Assembly: GCF_036867195.1 (NCBI RefSeq)
Contig: NZ_JBAJII010000002.1
Location: 62,001-126,000, forward strand
Direction: 5' to 3'
From: Arthrobacter sp. Soc17.1.1.1
GTDB taxonomy: Bacteria > Actinomycetota > Actinomycetes > Actinomycetales > Micrococcaceae
DNA length: 64,000 bases
Below, piece after piece: positions 17,061 through 25,804 of this stretch. The position numbers and the translations under genes are program-made. The notes beneath the pieces are model-generated. The model worked only from the letters and a program-made list of their open reading frames with translations, ran no database searches and had not been told where the DNA came from. Positions within the stretch are counted from its first letter, which is position 1; every line of letters starts with the position of its first letter.

Positions 17061-17489
17061 TCACGGCGCGGGTAGGGCGTTCTTGTCTGGGTTATCGATG
17101 CTCAGCCAGTGCAGGGCGTCGGCGCGTGTCGAGAAGTACTGGGCGCGCGTGGAGCGGATGATGAAGTTCGCCAGGACCCGGTCCATGGGGCCTGATCCCA
17201 GGACGGCGACGAGTGTGGGGTGCCGATACCGGATGAGTCGCTGCCGGCCCTCCAGGCTCACGCCGCGCAAGGCTCCCATGTGAATCAGTACCGGTTTCTC
17301 CCGCCACCCGGGTAGAGCGGTCAGGTCGTCGCGGAAGGCGAGCAGGTCCGCGTCGGTGACATCGCTTCCATCGATCAACCGGACCTCAATCCAGTGCCCG
17401 TGGTCCTCGATGGTGTGACGGGGCACTTCACTCACTGGTCCGCCTGGTGTATCCGACGGTTCCTCGGGTGCTGTGGTGTCGACACTCAT
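17061..17489 (-). CDS. STAS/SpoIIAA-like protein (DUF7793-type)
   Basis: The 142-aa product has an extended N-terminus and a compact domain (about residues 30-135): WIEVRLIDGSDVTDADLLAF, KPVLIHMGALRGVSLEGRQR, then VLGSGPMDRVLANFIIRSTR and FSTRADALHWL. This pattern matches the small actinobacterial STAS-like family that replaces the switch serine. ATG 17489 overlaps the recombinase stop (ATGA), so the two are co-translated. Why a STAS-like protein is coupled to a recombinase is unclear. Confidence 0.7.
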   Translation of the reverse strand: MSVDTTAPEEPSDTPGGPVSEVPRHTIEDHGHWIEVRLIDGSDVTDADLLAFRDDLTALPGWREKPVLIHMGALRGVSLEGRQRLIRYRHPTLVAVLGSGPMDRVLANFIIRSTRAQYFSTRADALHWLSIDNPDKNALPAP

Positions 17490-18097
17490 GCGGGCGGATA
17501 GGACGTGACCCACTGTTGCGCCTCGAGGTGTGCGATGCGCCGGTACAGGGTTGCCCGGGACATGCCCAGGTCGCGGGCGACATGGGAGGCGGGCTGGCCC
17601 TGCTCGATGAGCCGGCGGGCGTTCGCGATCTGACTGTCACTGAACACTGGCCGCCGCCCACCAAGGTCCATGCCGGCGCTCCGGCGCTTGGTGTTGGAGT
17701 CATTGACGCGTTCGCGTTTGATTTCGAGTTCCATCTGGGCGAGGGCTGCCATGACGGTGAAGACCATCGATCCCATCGGCGTGCCGGTGTCCACGTTCCC
17801 GCCGCCAAGATTCAGCACCCGGAGGTTCACCTGGCGGAGGCGGAGCTCGTCGGCCAGGGCGAGCATGTTCGCGGTAGACCGGCCAAGCCGGTCGAGGGTC
17901 GTGACGATCAGGGTGTCGCCCCCCTGCAGCGCCCCGAGAGCGTTGTCGAGTTGTGGGCGGCGGGCATGAGCGCCGCTGACCCCGGAATCGACATAAAGGT
18001 CATCGCGGCGGACACCAGCGGAGAGGAGGTCAGCGACCTGCCGGTCCGTGTACTGGGCGCGCGTCGACACCCTCGCGTACCCAATCAGCTTGCCCAC
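17486..18097 (-). CDS. Serine recombinase (resolvase/invertase family)
   Basis: The 203-aa product has the catalytic domain with nucleophile Ser11 (LIGYARVSTRAQ), the DRLGRS arginine motif (TTLDRLGRSTANM) and the GSMVFTVMAALAQMELEIKR helix, then a C-terminal HTH (GQPASHVARDLGMSRATLYR). It is of Tn3-resolvase size and should join or excise DNA at paired sites. GTG 18097 is taken as start because it places the catalytic motif as in the family. About 200 bp upstream lies copy 3 of the 66-bp element, a candidate recombination site. Confidence 0.9.
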   Translation of the reverse strand: MGKLIGYARVSTRAQYTDRQVADLLSAGVRRDDLYVDSGVSGAHARRPQLDNALGALQGGDTLIVTTLDRLGRSTANMLALADELRLRQVNLRVLNLGGGNVDTGTPMGSMVFTVMAALAQMELEIKRERVNDSNTKRRSAGMDLGGRRPVFSDSQIANARRLIEQGQPASHVARDLGMSRATLYRRIAHLEAQQWVTSYPPA

Positions 18098-18298
18098 ACC
18101 ACTCCTTCGCGTCCACATCTCCACAAAGTGTCTTGCAACCATCTCTTACGTCACGATTTCGGACCCCTGCTTATGAGACAGGGTATCAAGACCAAAAGGG
18201 GCAGTGATGGGGGGGGAGTGATGGTGTCTCGTCCTGGTGTCTTGCTACCCACCGGTTACGAGACGATAGCTGTAGCTGTTTGTCAGAGGTCTAGAGGT

Positions 18299-18363
18299 TC
18301 ACCCACAGGTGGACGGCTTTGAGCTCTACCCTTCGGGCTCCACCCGCCCACAGGTGGATGACC
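18299..18363 (+). repeat. 66-bp dispersed element, copy 3
   Basis: This copy is about 90% identical to copy 2 and to the reverse complement of copy 1, and ends in the same CGCCCACAGGTGGATGACC. It lies upstream of the serine recombinase, where resolvase sites are normally found. It has the same orientation as copy 2, so recombination between them would excise about 12.4 kb. Confidence 0.85.
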
Positions 18364-18681
18364 CTACAAACTCAGCCGCGTCTAAGACCCACGTAGTCGC
18401 GGCGACATACAGGTGTTCGGTTCCGCCAGGACCAAGTCGCAATGGTGCTGATGGACTGTGCGAAGCTGAGGTGCCGATAGCAGCGCATACGACATTGCGG
18501 AGCAGCATCGCAGAGTCAATGAGCGACACTGCCGGCTGCGCGGTGCCGGAATCGAGCGGTGTTGCTGCCGTGCGGAAAAACGACGTTGCTTCCTCCGCAC
18601 GAAGACTTGACAGCAGGAGCCACAAGACACGGCCGCACACACCCTTGTTCATACACGATGGATTAAGGCGATACTGTCACT

Positions 18682-19530
18682 GTGACTTTTCGGGATAACC
18701 TAAGTGCTGCCCTCGAGGCACACATCGATCCGGCTCTAGATGTGGCTGCTCAGTTGAGCACGCGCATCACGCAGGGTGGCTATCCCGTCGGTAGTTGGGC
18801 GGCGAAGATGGCCCAGGGAGATGCCGTTTATAAGGGAAAAGCCGTAGGTGCGGCACCAGCTACCCAAGCACTGGCGGGGATACCTTGGAGTTTGGCCTCG
18901 GGTATTGACCACTTGACAGCGCTTGCTGCAAGCGTCAAATCCTCCCAAACACTCGGCTACTCGCTCTCCACGATTGTGCGAGGTTCCGTCGAAGCCTATG
19001 GTCGTGCACACTTCCTCTTAGAGAATACTGACGTCGACCGTCTTATAAGACGTTGGATGGCCACTCGGCTCAGCAGTCTGAAATGGGCCATAAAGTCGGC
19101 CGAAGATGGAGCAGATAAGGCTAGGCTGCAACAGTTGAGAGACTCCTTGAAGGGGGATGCGACTGCCTTCGGCTTTACTCCAGCTGATCTCCAATTAAGT
19201 TTCACAGCTCTCGCTGTCGACGTCTACAACCACGTTTACGGTGAGGACGATGGTTCGCTTGAGTACTCCAGGCTTTCAGCTGTGGCTCACGCGGAAAACA
19301 GTGGCATACACAGTCTCGTCGTGCGAGAGCAGGCCCATATCGCTCCGGGGCTGCACGCGTCACGAATTGAGGCATCTGATGAGCTTCTGGCTGAGATTGC
19401 GTGGGGCGCCTTCTCGGTTCATTCGAAAATCATGACGGACGCTATGCAGAAATTTGGGGAGGATCCTAATGAGCATCGTGAGTTTGGAACATCCTTAATC
19501 GCTGTCGGATCTGTCTTGGCCGAGGCCTGA
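18682..19530 (+). CDS. Unknown helical protein at the edge of a defence island
   Basis: The 282-aa product starts at GTG 18682. It is mostly helical, with segments such as LSTIVRGSVEAYGRAHFLLE (about residues 96-115) and RLSAVAHAENSGIHSLVVRE. The layout recalls AbiV/DUF5677-type helical proteins of defence loci, but no diagnostic HEPN RxxxxH motif is clear. Base composition is lower in GC than the signalling region to the left and similar to the SIR2-HerA genes. It is separated from them by a convergent gap of about 210 bp. Confidence 0.6.
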   Translation: MTFRDNLSAALEAHIDPALDVAAQLSTRITQGGYPVGSWAAKMAQGDAVYKGKAVGAAPATQALAGIPWSLASGIDHLTALAASVKSSQTLGYSLSTIVRGSVEAYGRAHFLLENTDVDRLIRRWMATRLSSLKWAIKSAEDGADKARLQQLRDSLKGDATAFGFTPADLQLSFTALAVDVYNHVYGEDDGSLEYSRLSAVAHAENSGIHSLVVREQAHIAPGLHASRIEASDELLAEIAWGAFSVHSKIMTDAMQKFGEDPNEHREFGTSLIAVGSVLAEA

Positions 19531-19742
19531 TGGCTCAGGTTCGCTAAGCCGACTGGTGCTCAGGTACTGAGACGATCCTTGAGCGGAATCTCGCGCCGCC
19601 GGCACTGATCAGGCCGCATCCACGCCTCACATGCCCATGAGGATACCAACCACTGTACTTACACCGCGGCAGGGGTTCACGTCATGGCGAAGCCCTTCCC
19701 CGTCTGTGGTTCGTTCTCACAGCCCACCAACGGTAAGCATCC

Positions 19743-21746
19743 TTATGTAGGCAGCGGGTGCACGTCACTTGGCATGCGGAACCAGTGACTGCTCACATCG
19801 GAATCATCACTATGAGGAAGAGGATCTGCAGTTCGGACTCTGAAGGTTGTCGGGATACTTACTGCTGTGCCGAAAGCAAGCGCGTACTGCTTTGGCAGCG
19901 AGGCCAAACGATTAAGTACTGACTCGGAAATAAAGGGCGTCATCTTACGGATGTGCTGAAGATCCTCTGGGTTTTGAATGCGATGGATGATGTAGTTTGA
20001 GCACTGCGATAGGACTGTTCCGGACAATTCACTCGGACGTTGAGAAGACAGCATCAGGAAAAGCCCGTACTTGCGTCCTTCCTTTGCGACCCGTTCGAAG
20101 ATCTTAGTCGCGTCGAGCGTGCTTGCTGAAGTCGACTGCCGTGGAACGTACCGGTGAGCTTCCTCAAGGATCAAGTTGACAGGAAAAGTATTTCGGGCTT
20201 TGCTTCTTCGAACTCTATCAAAAACCAGGCGGGTAACGACCGAAGATACTACCTCAACAATTTCATCATCAACGGTACTTAGATCCAGTATAAAAACTTG
20301 AGCCTGTTTCATTGAATCAATATCTCGCTCAGCGATACCGAGCAACGTATTCACGAACGACTCGGTCGTTCTATTACCCATTAAATCAGCAGAGGACTCT
20401 ACCTTCAAAAATTCAAATTCGTCTCTAGACATGAGTGACTTAACCCGAGTCATGAGAGTGGCGCAGTAGTCGCGAACACGGCGGTTCCCGTGGCTTTCCT
20501 CGAACAATATAGCCATTTCGAGTGCCATTTCGAGGTCAGCGAACCTGAAAGGTTGATTTCTGTAAGGAGGTATTTCACTACTTGGTGATTGCAGGGCCTT
20601 CAGCGTGTCGACCATCCACTCGTAGTTTCTATCGCTAAAGTTCCCGTAGGAGACGCCTAGCCGCTCAATGAAGGCCGTCCTCGATATTTCTACCGATTCG
20701 TAAACATTGAGGAGTCCTCCGATTCGTGAACGAGCTGCTGTATGATTTTCACTCTCCGAGAGAAGGTGCAGCAAGCAAGAAGAGAGAATATGATTTCGGA
20801 GAGCGTTCAAGTCGGCAGCCGCAGAGTTCGCGAAAAGGGAAGTCAATCCTAGTGCGTTGCGGAGCACAGGTCGTTGAACACGATCACTTGCTTGGAGTAG
20901 TAGCTCCCATTCCTCAATTGTTAGTAGCCAGTGTGGCAGGCGGAACGTGGTCATCGTCTCGCGATTGTCGTAGGGCTCTTTCGGGGATGGGTCAGCGGCC
21001 TGGGTGTGGTTGATACGTGCATATGTTCGGTGTATCGGAGAGGGTAGTTGGGAAAATGCGCGACGGTACTCTCCGTTAGTATCAAAGAGAATAAACGTGC
21101 TACCACCCGCGGGAGCGTTAGTTTTCTTACCCAGGATCGCTTGCAGAATGCTCGCGATGGTGCAAGATTTTCCGCTCCCAGTATTACCAAGGATAGCGGC
21201 GTGTGCGCCGAAAAAATCATTAATTCGCAGCTTCACATCATAATCGTTGAAAATCACAGATGTACCAACCGTCAGGCTTCTCAGCTTCGTTGCTGCTGGT
21301 TCTGACTCTGGGACTGGGACTTCTTGGTCCGCTACGTTGAGGATTCGGTCGAGGTCACGATTCTCTACATGGAGAACGTCTGCGTAAAGCGGCGGATACT
21401 CGGAAACGCCGAAAGAAAAGGGAAGAGAATGGTCGAAGGGCAGCGTCCCTAGAGGCGACAGAGAGAGCTGTCGGGAGGAGGATTGAGTGATGTCCTCCAA
21501 TGATTTCAGCGCACTAGAAACTGGTGATGATCCTACTCGTTCTTGAAGGCCGATGACCTCCGCGACTACATAGGTATTCGTCAACGGGATGAGTACGAGT
21601 GAACCTATGCGTGCCACATAATGCTGACCGTCGAAGCCAACGAGCGTGTACCCATCTGCACTATCCATCATCTCGACTCGAAAGTACTCCGCTGTGACGT
21701 CGACCACGGTTCCCAGCCGTCGCCTTCGAGAGTCACTTGTCGCCAT
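19743..21746 (-). CDS. herA: HerA-like ATPase of a SIR2-HerA defence pair
   Basis: The 667-aa product has an N-terminal HAS-barrel-like region (residues 1-70) and a FtsK/HerA ATPase core: Walker A GNTGSGKS at 187-194, a Walker B segment VNLILEEAHRYVP near 525 and a sensor region (SSQRPSELSGTVLSQCSNYI). HerA hexamers usually drive DNA ends together with NurA; here the partner is a SIR2 protein. Known SIR2-HerA systems assemble into a large complex that degrades NAD+ on phage infection. The start overlaps the SIR2 stop by 14 bp. The DNA is AT-richer than the neighbours. Confidence 0.88.
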   Translation of the reverse strand: MATSDSRRRRLGTVVDVTAEYFRVEMMDSADGYTLVGFDGQHYVARIGSLVLIPLTNTYVVAEVIGLQERVGSSPVSSALKSLEDITQSSSRQLSLSPLGTLPFDHSLPFSFGVSEYPPLYADVLHVENRDLDRILNVADQEVPVPESEPAATKLRSLTVGTSVIFNDYDVKLRINDFFGAHAAILGNTGSGKSCTIASILQAILGKKTNAPAGGSTFILFDTNGEYRRAFSQLPSPIHRTYARINHTQAADPSPKEPYDNRETMTTFRLPHWLLTIEEWELLLQASDRVQRPVLRNALGLTSLFANSAAADLNALRNHILSSCLLHLLSESENHTAARSRIGGLLNVYESVEISRTAFIERLGVSYGNFSDRNYEWMVDTLKALQSPSSEIPPYRNQPFRFADLEMALEMAILFEESHGNRRVRDYCATLMTRVKSLMSRDEFEFLKVESSADLMGNRTTESFVNTLLGIAERDIDSMKQAQVFILDLSTVDDEIVEVVSSVVTRLVFDRVRRSKARNTFPVNLILEEAHRYVPRQSTSASTLDATKIFERVAKEGRKYGLFLMLSSQRPSELSGTVLSQCSNYIIHRIQNPEDLQHIRKMTPFISESVLNRLASLPKQYALAFGTAVSIPTTFRVRTADPLPHSDDSDVSSHWFRMPSDVHPLPT

Positions 21747-23118
21747 CGTCGCTGTCCTTGTTCAATGAAGCGAATAGGTTCATGACTCTCTCTACCGCTT
21801 GGTCTGCAGGATCATTGTTTCCGGTTGGCATGATGTCATCGACAAATTCCTTAAAGTAGTGCGCCTTCCACGTCGCATTCGAGTCTTCCGTGCCGATGAT
21901 CCATATGCGCGGATCGTTGAGTTCTTGAAGCATCTTGACATTCTTGTTCGACGTCTTGGTCCCCAACTCTGGCTTACTAAATATCACCAACCTGAACGTT
22001 GGTATCGTGAGTGCCTGATATATGCTGTTATTCACGTGTTCATCACCAAAGCTGTAGCCAACGGTGACTAGCGCGCTTTGTTCTTGCACGATCTTGTTTT
22101 GAAACTCACGAAACATGTCTGAGTATGGGGCAGCAAAACTCGCGTTCTGCTTGGCAGGGGTTGGGTATATTAACATAGCCTTTCCATCCCCACTCTCGCT
22201 TAGGGGTCGCTCTTCGACCGGGAAAAGACCGGTATCTACAGCATGCCAATTGAGTGATCCGTGAAGCTTGAGGAAGTAGACTAAGTTGTCGAGAGATGTC
22301 CATCGCTGAGAGGTAAGGTCTAAGCGTTGTGCAAGGGTATATCGAAATGATGCAGGGTTGAATCGTTTTTCGACCGATCCGAGAAAGCCATTGATGTGGG
22401 GAACGCCGATACGGTCCATTGCTATCTCGTTGAACAAGTCATAGTTGGTGGTCGCGATGGTCGGGCGCGGCAATGATCTCGAACGCTGCGAAAGTTTACG
22501 GTAAAAGGTTTGATAGAATCTTAGAACGGTATTTGAAGCTTCTGCTTCTTGCCCGCTTTTGCATTGGTCAAAAACGTATCGCTTGACTGATTCGATTGCA
22601 GCATCTAAGGCTGTTTTCGACGATCTCAACTCTGCTTTCTGAGTTTTCGCCAATGCAAATTGAAAGCCAAACAGAACTTCCATGAGCCGCTCGAGGTTCC
22701 AAGCGTAATCTGGGTCGGCTAAATCAATTCCCAAGTCAGCTTCCAACGTTCGCCGAATCTCGGTTGTGAGGCCGTATTGATTTGCTACGTCTATATTCTC
22801 AGGAGCGAGAAGACCCTGTGCTAGGGGCCCCATCGTAGGTATGCCATGTTCATCGCTGCCGTTGGGAGCGTGAGATGAGCATCCAGAGCCAAACAGGAAC
22901 GTGAGATTCTTGGAGGACAATATCTCGTTAAAGTCGCTTTTCGCGATCTCGTAGGCGGTTCGTTGCGAAGCGTCAGGAGTGCCGGCCCGGTAGTGCTTGC
23001 CGCCCTTGAGGAACGTTAGGGAACGATCTATAGCCTCAGTAGTCAAAATACCCCCAGCAGTAGGCCCGCACCAGTTTGGTGCCGGTGCCAAAGATACAGG
23101 TCCTGTCGAATCGTCCAT
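21733..23118 (-). CDS. SIR2-family NADase-type protein of a SIR2-HerA defence pair
   Basis: The 461-aa product contains a SIR2-like domain: NAD-binding loop (NLTFLFGSGCSSHAPN), TIATTNYDLFNEIA, the catalytic-His segment YFLKLHGSLNWHAV and a late strand (VTVGYSFGDEHVNNSI). In phage-defence SIR2 proteins these residues hydrolyse NAD+. It is followed, with a 14-bp overlap, by herA, giving the two-gene defence arrangement. ATG 23118 is used as start; ATG 23178 and a longer reading to 23301 are possible but lack a clear ribosome-binding site. Codon use is AT-rich, which suggests transfer. Confidence 0.88.
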   Translation of the reverse strand: MDDSTGPVSLAPAPNWCGPTAGGILTTEAIDRSLTFLKGGKHYRAGTPDASQRTAYEIAKSDFNEILSSKNLTFLFGSGCSSHAPNGSDEHGIPTMGPLAQGLLAPENIDVANQYGLTTEIRRTLEADLGIDLADPDYAWNLERLMEVLFGFQFALAKTQKAELRSSKTALDAAIESVKRYVFDQCKSGQEAEASNTVLRFYQTFYRKLSQRSRSLPRPTIATTNYDLFNEIAMDRIGVPHINGFLGSVEKRFNPASFRYTLAQRLDLTSQRWTSLDNLVYFLKLHGSLNWHAVDTGLFPVEERPLSESGDGKAMLIYPTPAKQNASFAAPYSDMFREFQNKIVQEQSALVTVGYSFGDEHVNNSIYQALTIPTFRLVIFSKPELGTKTSNKNVKMLQELNDPRIWIIGTEDSNATWKAHYFKEFVDDIMPTGNNDPADQAVERVMNLFASLNKDSDDGDK

Positions 23119-23631
23119 CGCATCGACATGCGTGCGGTAGGCATGCGTCACCGGAGTGTCTGCCTCGCGCTGACACATCCCCGTGAACAGCGGTCGGTGG
23201 AGGGGAGAGGGGCAAACCTTTGACACAGCACCTCCTAAGCCTTCATCGCTCCCGCCGATCGGCCAATTACGGCGTAGGCCGAGCACAGCCGAGCGCCACA
23301 CGAGTTGTCCGAATCAGAATCTCTAGCCGGCCGCAGGCCCGTCGCGCGACGCTGATACTCTGGCAGGAACCGTGGCGCGCTCCCCTGCATCGAGCAATGG
23401 GGGTTTGGCCCGGGCAGTGCGAACGTACGGAAAGGTGCCATGTTCGTGCATCAAGGGGAGCTTCCGACCGTTGGCTACCTGTCCAAGCAAAGGATCCTTT
23501 GACTGGACGACTGAAGTGCTTGCTCGGGCAGCTTGCGCACTCCAGCAACCGCAAGGCGGTTGGCCTCCGCGTTTCGTCTCAGCAATGTGTCTCACTCCTG
23601 TTATTCTCAACAAATCAGAACAAAGCCTTTG
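23119..23631. other. Gap between SIR2 gene and recombinase
   Basis: The stretch holds the promoters of two diverging genes. A resolvase site could lie here; I cannot point to clear inverted subsites. No gene seen. Confidence 0.35.
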
Positions 23632-24231
23632 ATGAGCACGAGGAGTGGACGAGTGGGAAGCATCGGGTATGCCAGGGTCAGCACGCTGGAGCAGAACGCG
23701 GATCTGCAGCACGCAGCGCTCACTGCTGCGGGGTGTGATCGGATCTTCACCGACCATGGTGTGAGTGGAACGAGGGCCAGCCGGCCGGAACTCGACAAGC
23801 TCCTCGATCACGTCCGAAAAGGTGACGAGGTCGTGGTGTGGAAGCTGGACAGGCTGGGGCGCAACACGCGCAACCTGTTGGCCCTCATCGACGACCTGGA
23901 GCGCAGGGGTGTGCACTTTCGCAGCGTCACCGAAGGCATCAGCACGACTGGGCCGATGGGTAGGGCAATGCTCACTGTCATGTCCGCGTTCGCGCAGCTC
24001 GAGCGTGACCAGCTCGCCGAGCGGACCAGAGCAGGTATGGCTGCGGCCGCTGAACACGGGCGGAAAGCCGGCCGGCGGGAAGTGACTACCGATCATGCGA
24101 AGGTCAGACGCGCTCGAGACCTCAAAGCTCAGGGACTAGCGCCGGCTGATATTGGGAAGATCATTGGGGCCAGCCGGGCGACGGTGTACCGCTACCTGAA
24201 CATTGGCAGCAACGACAAGGTTCCACAGTGA
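23632..24231 (+). CDS. Serine recombinase (resolvase family)
   Basis: The 199-aa product has catalytic Ser17 (SIGYARVSTLEQNADLQ), KLDRLGRNTRNL, MLTVMSAFAQLERDQLAERT and a C-terminal HTH (GLAPADIGKIIGASRATVYR). The sequence is a typical Tn3/Hin-type resolvase. ATG 23632 gives the standard spacing to the catalytic serine. With the recombinase at 17486 it flanks the SIR2-HerA genes. No transposase is present near it, so it may be the remains of a transposon or a module resolvase. Confidence 0.9.
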   Translation: MSTRSGRVGSIGYARVSTLEQNADLQHAALTAAGCDRIFTDHGVSGTRASRPELDKLLDHVRKGDEVVVWKLDRLGRNTRNLLALIDDLERRGVHFRSVTEGISTTGPMGRAMLTVMSAFAQLERDQLAERTRAGMAAAAEHGRKAGRREVTTDHAKVRRARDLKAQGLAPADIGKIIGASRATVYRYLNIGSNDKVPQ

Positions 24232-24386
24232 AGCCGGCCGGGGTCCTGTTCGTTTAGGAATCGAAGGCATGCTTCACAAGCTATTCCGGTACTGCGACAC
24301 GCCGCTGGCACCGTAACCGGGCACTGGAGCGGCCACAGCACCAAGGTAGATAGTCAGTAGGAGTTTCCAATCAGTGAAGAGGGCAG

Positions 24387-24884
24387 ATGCCTGGTGATGG
24401 TGCAGCCGCGGTTCAAGCAGAATCGCGCAGGGGCACAAGTGCGCCCGAACGCCGGACGAGAGCCTCGATTCCGGTGCGGCAGCAGCGCCTGCATTACGGG
24501 GCACTGACAATCGTTTTCGGGCTCCTGGTCCTCGTGGCATCGGGCTCCCACCCGGGAAAATGGCCTGCGACGGCAGCTTTGGTGTGCGCTCTGGGGTCGA
24601 TGGTGATCTGCTTGGTCTGGGCGATCAGGATCTCCCGCAAGCCAGGATCGGCCGCCGGGTACGTCAAAGCCACTACAACTTCTCGGATCATGGTTTGGTT
24701 TTGGCTGGCGCTCGGAGTCACGACGACGGTCACAGCTCTCTTTGGCATGGACACCGAGGACTTCATGCCCCTCTTCGAAGACTCCCTTGCCGGATTCATC
24801 GGTATCGGCTCCATCCTGCTTACCGCAGGCCCCACGTACGCCGAGTACAAGGAAGCCCAACACGCGGCAGTAGAGGACGGCTAG
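24387..24884 (+). CDS. Four-helix membrane protein, unknown
   Basis: The 165-aa product has a polar N-terminus (about 35 residues) and four hydrophobic segments: about residues 38-54, 60-80, 99-118 and 133-148. An acidic loop (GMDTEDFMPLFED) lies between helices 3 and 4. It lies between the recombinase and the CBASS operon, on the same strand, with 320-bp spacing to the SLATT gene. It may be an island passenger; function unknown. Confidence 0.65.
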   Translation: MPGDGAAAVQAESRRGTSAPERRTRASIPVRQQRLHYGALTIVFGLLVLVASGSHPGKWPATAALVCALGSMVICLVWAIRISRKPGSAAGYVKATTTSRIMVWFWLALGVTTTVTALFGMDTEDFMPLFEDSLAGFIGIGSILLTAGPTYAEYKEAQHAAVEDG

Positions 24885-25208
24885 TCTATCCGGTCTGCAT
24901 CAGCGCTCCCCCTGCGGCTCACCCACAGATGGACCGGCTTACGGACGACCTCTTCCGCAGGGATCCACCTCTCCTTCGGCGTCTAGCTGCACTGATTTGC
25001 CGTGCTTGTTGGGCGAGCAACGAAGGCGACTACACAGACAACAGCAACTCGGACAACGAAGAACTGCCCGTTCGACCACCGCGCCACCCCAATTCTGGCT
25101 AGAACTCGGGCTGACCCTTTCGAGAATGTCCGAGGTCTCGGCCATACTCGGATCAGTCCACTCGCTGGTGGGGGGGTGTTTTGACCATCGAGGAGTGATC
25201 GGAGCAAA

Positions 25209-25802
25209 TTGATCGACGAGAATGAGACGCCCGAACCTGGCCAATACCTGCTTGCACAGGTGCGCGAGGCATTCGGGCGAGTGGCTTATAGCCACAAGAC
25301 TCACGAGAAGCAGGCTGATATTTGCTTCACGAAGCACCGCTGGCAGCAGGGCGTGCTCATCGCGCTGACAGCGATCAGTTCCGGCACGTTCCTGGTCGCC
25401 GTTGTCAGCCCGATCGCGAGTACAACGTTGACAAGCCTGGTGACTTCGACCATCGCTGTCTTGGTCACCTGGGTCACGCTTGGCTCAAAGACGTTCCGGT
25501 TCCATGAGGAAGCCGAGGCTCACCGGGACATCGCTTCGCGGTTGTGGGATGTGCGCGAGTCCTTCGTCTCGCTTATAGCCGATCTGATGTCCGCCACCAT
25601 CGCTGACTCCGACGCCCGGATGCGCCGAGATGAGTTGCAGGAGACCACCCGCGAGGTCTACTTGTCTTCTCCGCGCACCACCGCGAAGGCGTATGACCGC
25701 GCCAAAAAGGGACTAAAGGACAACGAGGAGTTGACCTTCTCCTCCCGTGAGCTCGACCTCCTGCTTCCTGAAAAGTTACGACTGAACGAAGGTGAAAACT
25801 AA
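25209..25802 (+). CDS. SLATT-domain membrane effector of a CBASS operon
   Basis: The 197-aa product has the SLATT layout: a cytosolic N-terminal helix, two transmembrane helices (WQQGVLIALTAISSGTFLVA, about residues 45-64, and TLTSLVTSTIAVLVTWVTLG, about 73-92) and a long C-terminal helical region (EEAEAHRDIASRLWDVRESF). SLATT proteins are predicted pore-forming effectors triggered by nucleotide second messengers. It uses TTG 25209 behind GGAG (25201-25204). The CD-NTase gene follows after 2 bp, so both form one operon. Confidence 0.82.
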   Translation: MIDENETPEPGQYLLAQVREAFGRVAYSHKTHEKQADICFTKHRWQQGVLIALTAISSGTFLVAVVSPIASTTLTSLVTSTIAVLVTWVTLGSKTFRFHEEAEAHRDIASRLWDVRESFVSLIADLMSATIADSDARMRRDELQETTREVYLSSPRTTAKAYDRAKKGLKDNEELTFSSRELDLLLPEKLRLNEGEN

Positions 25803-25804
25803 GG

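Noticed and set aside
24918..24945. Partial match to the 66-bp element (CACCCACAGATGGACCGGCT)
   Set aside because: Similarity covers only about 20 bp and lacks the core and second box.
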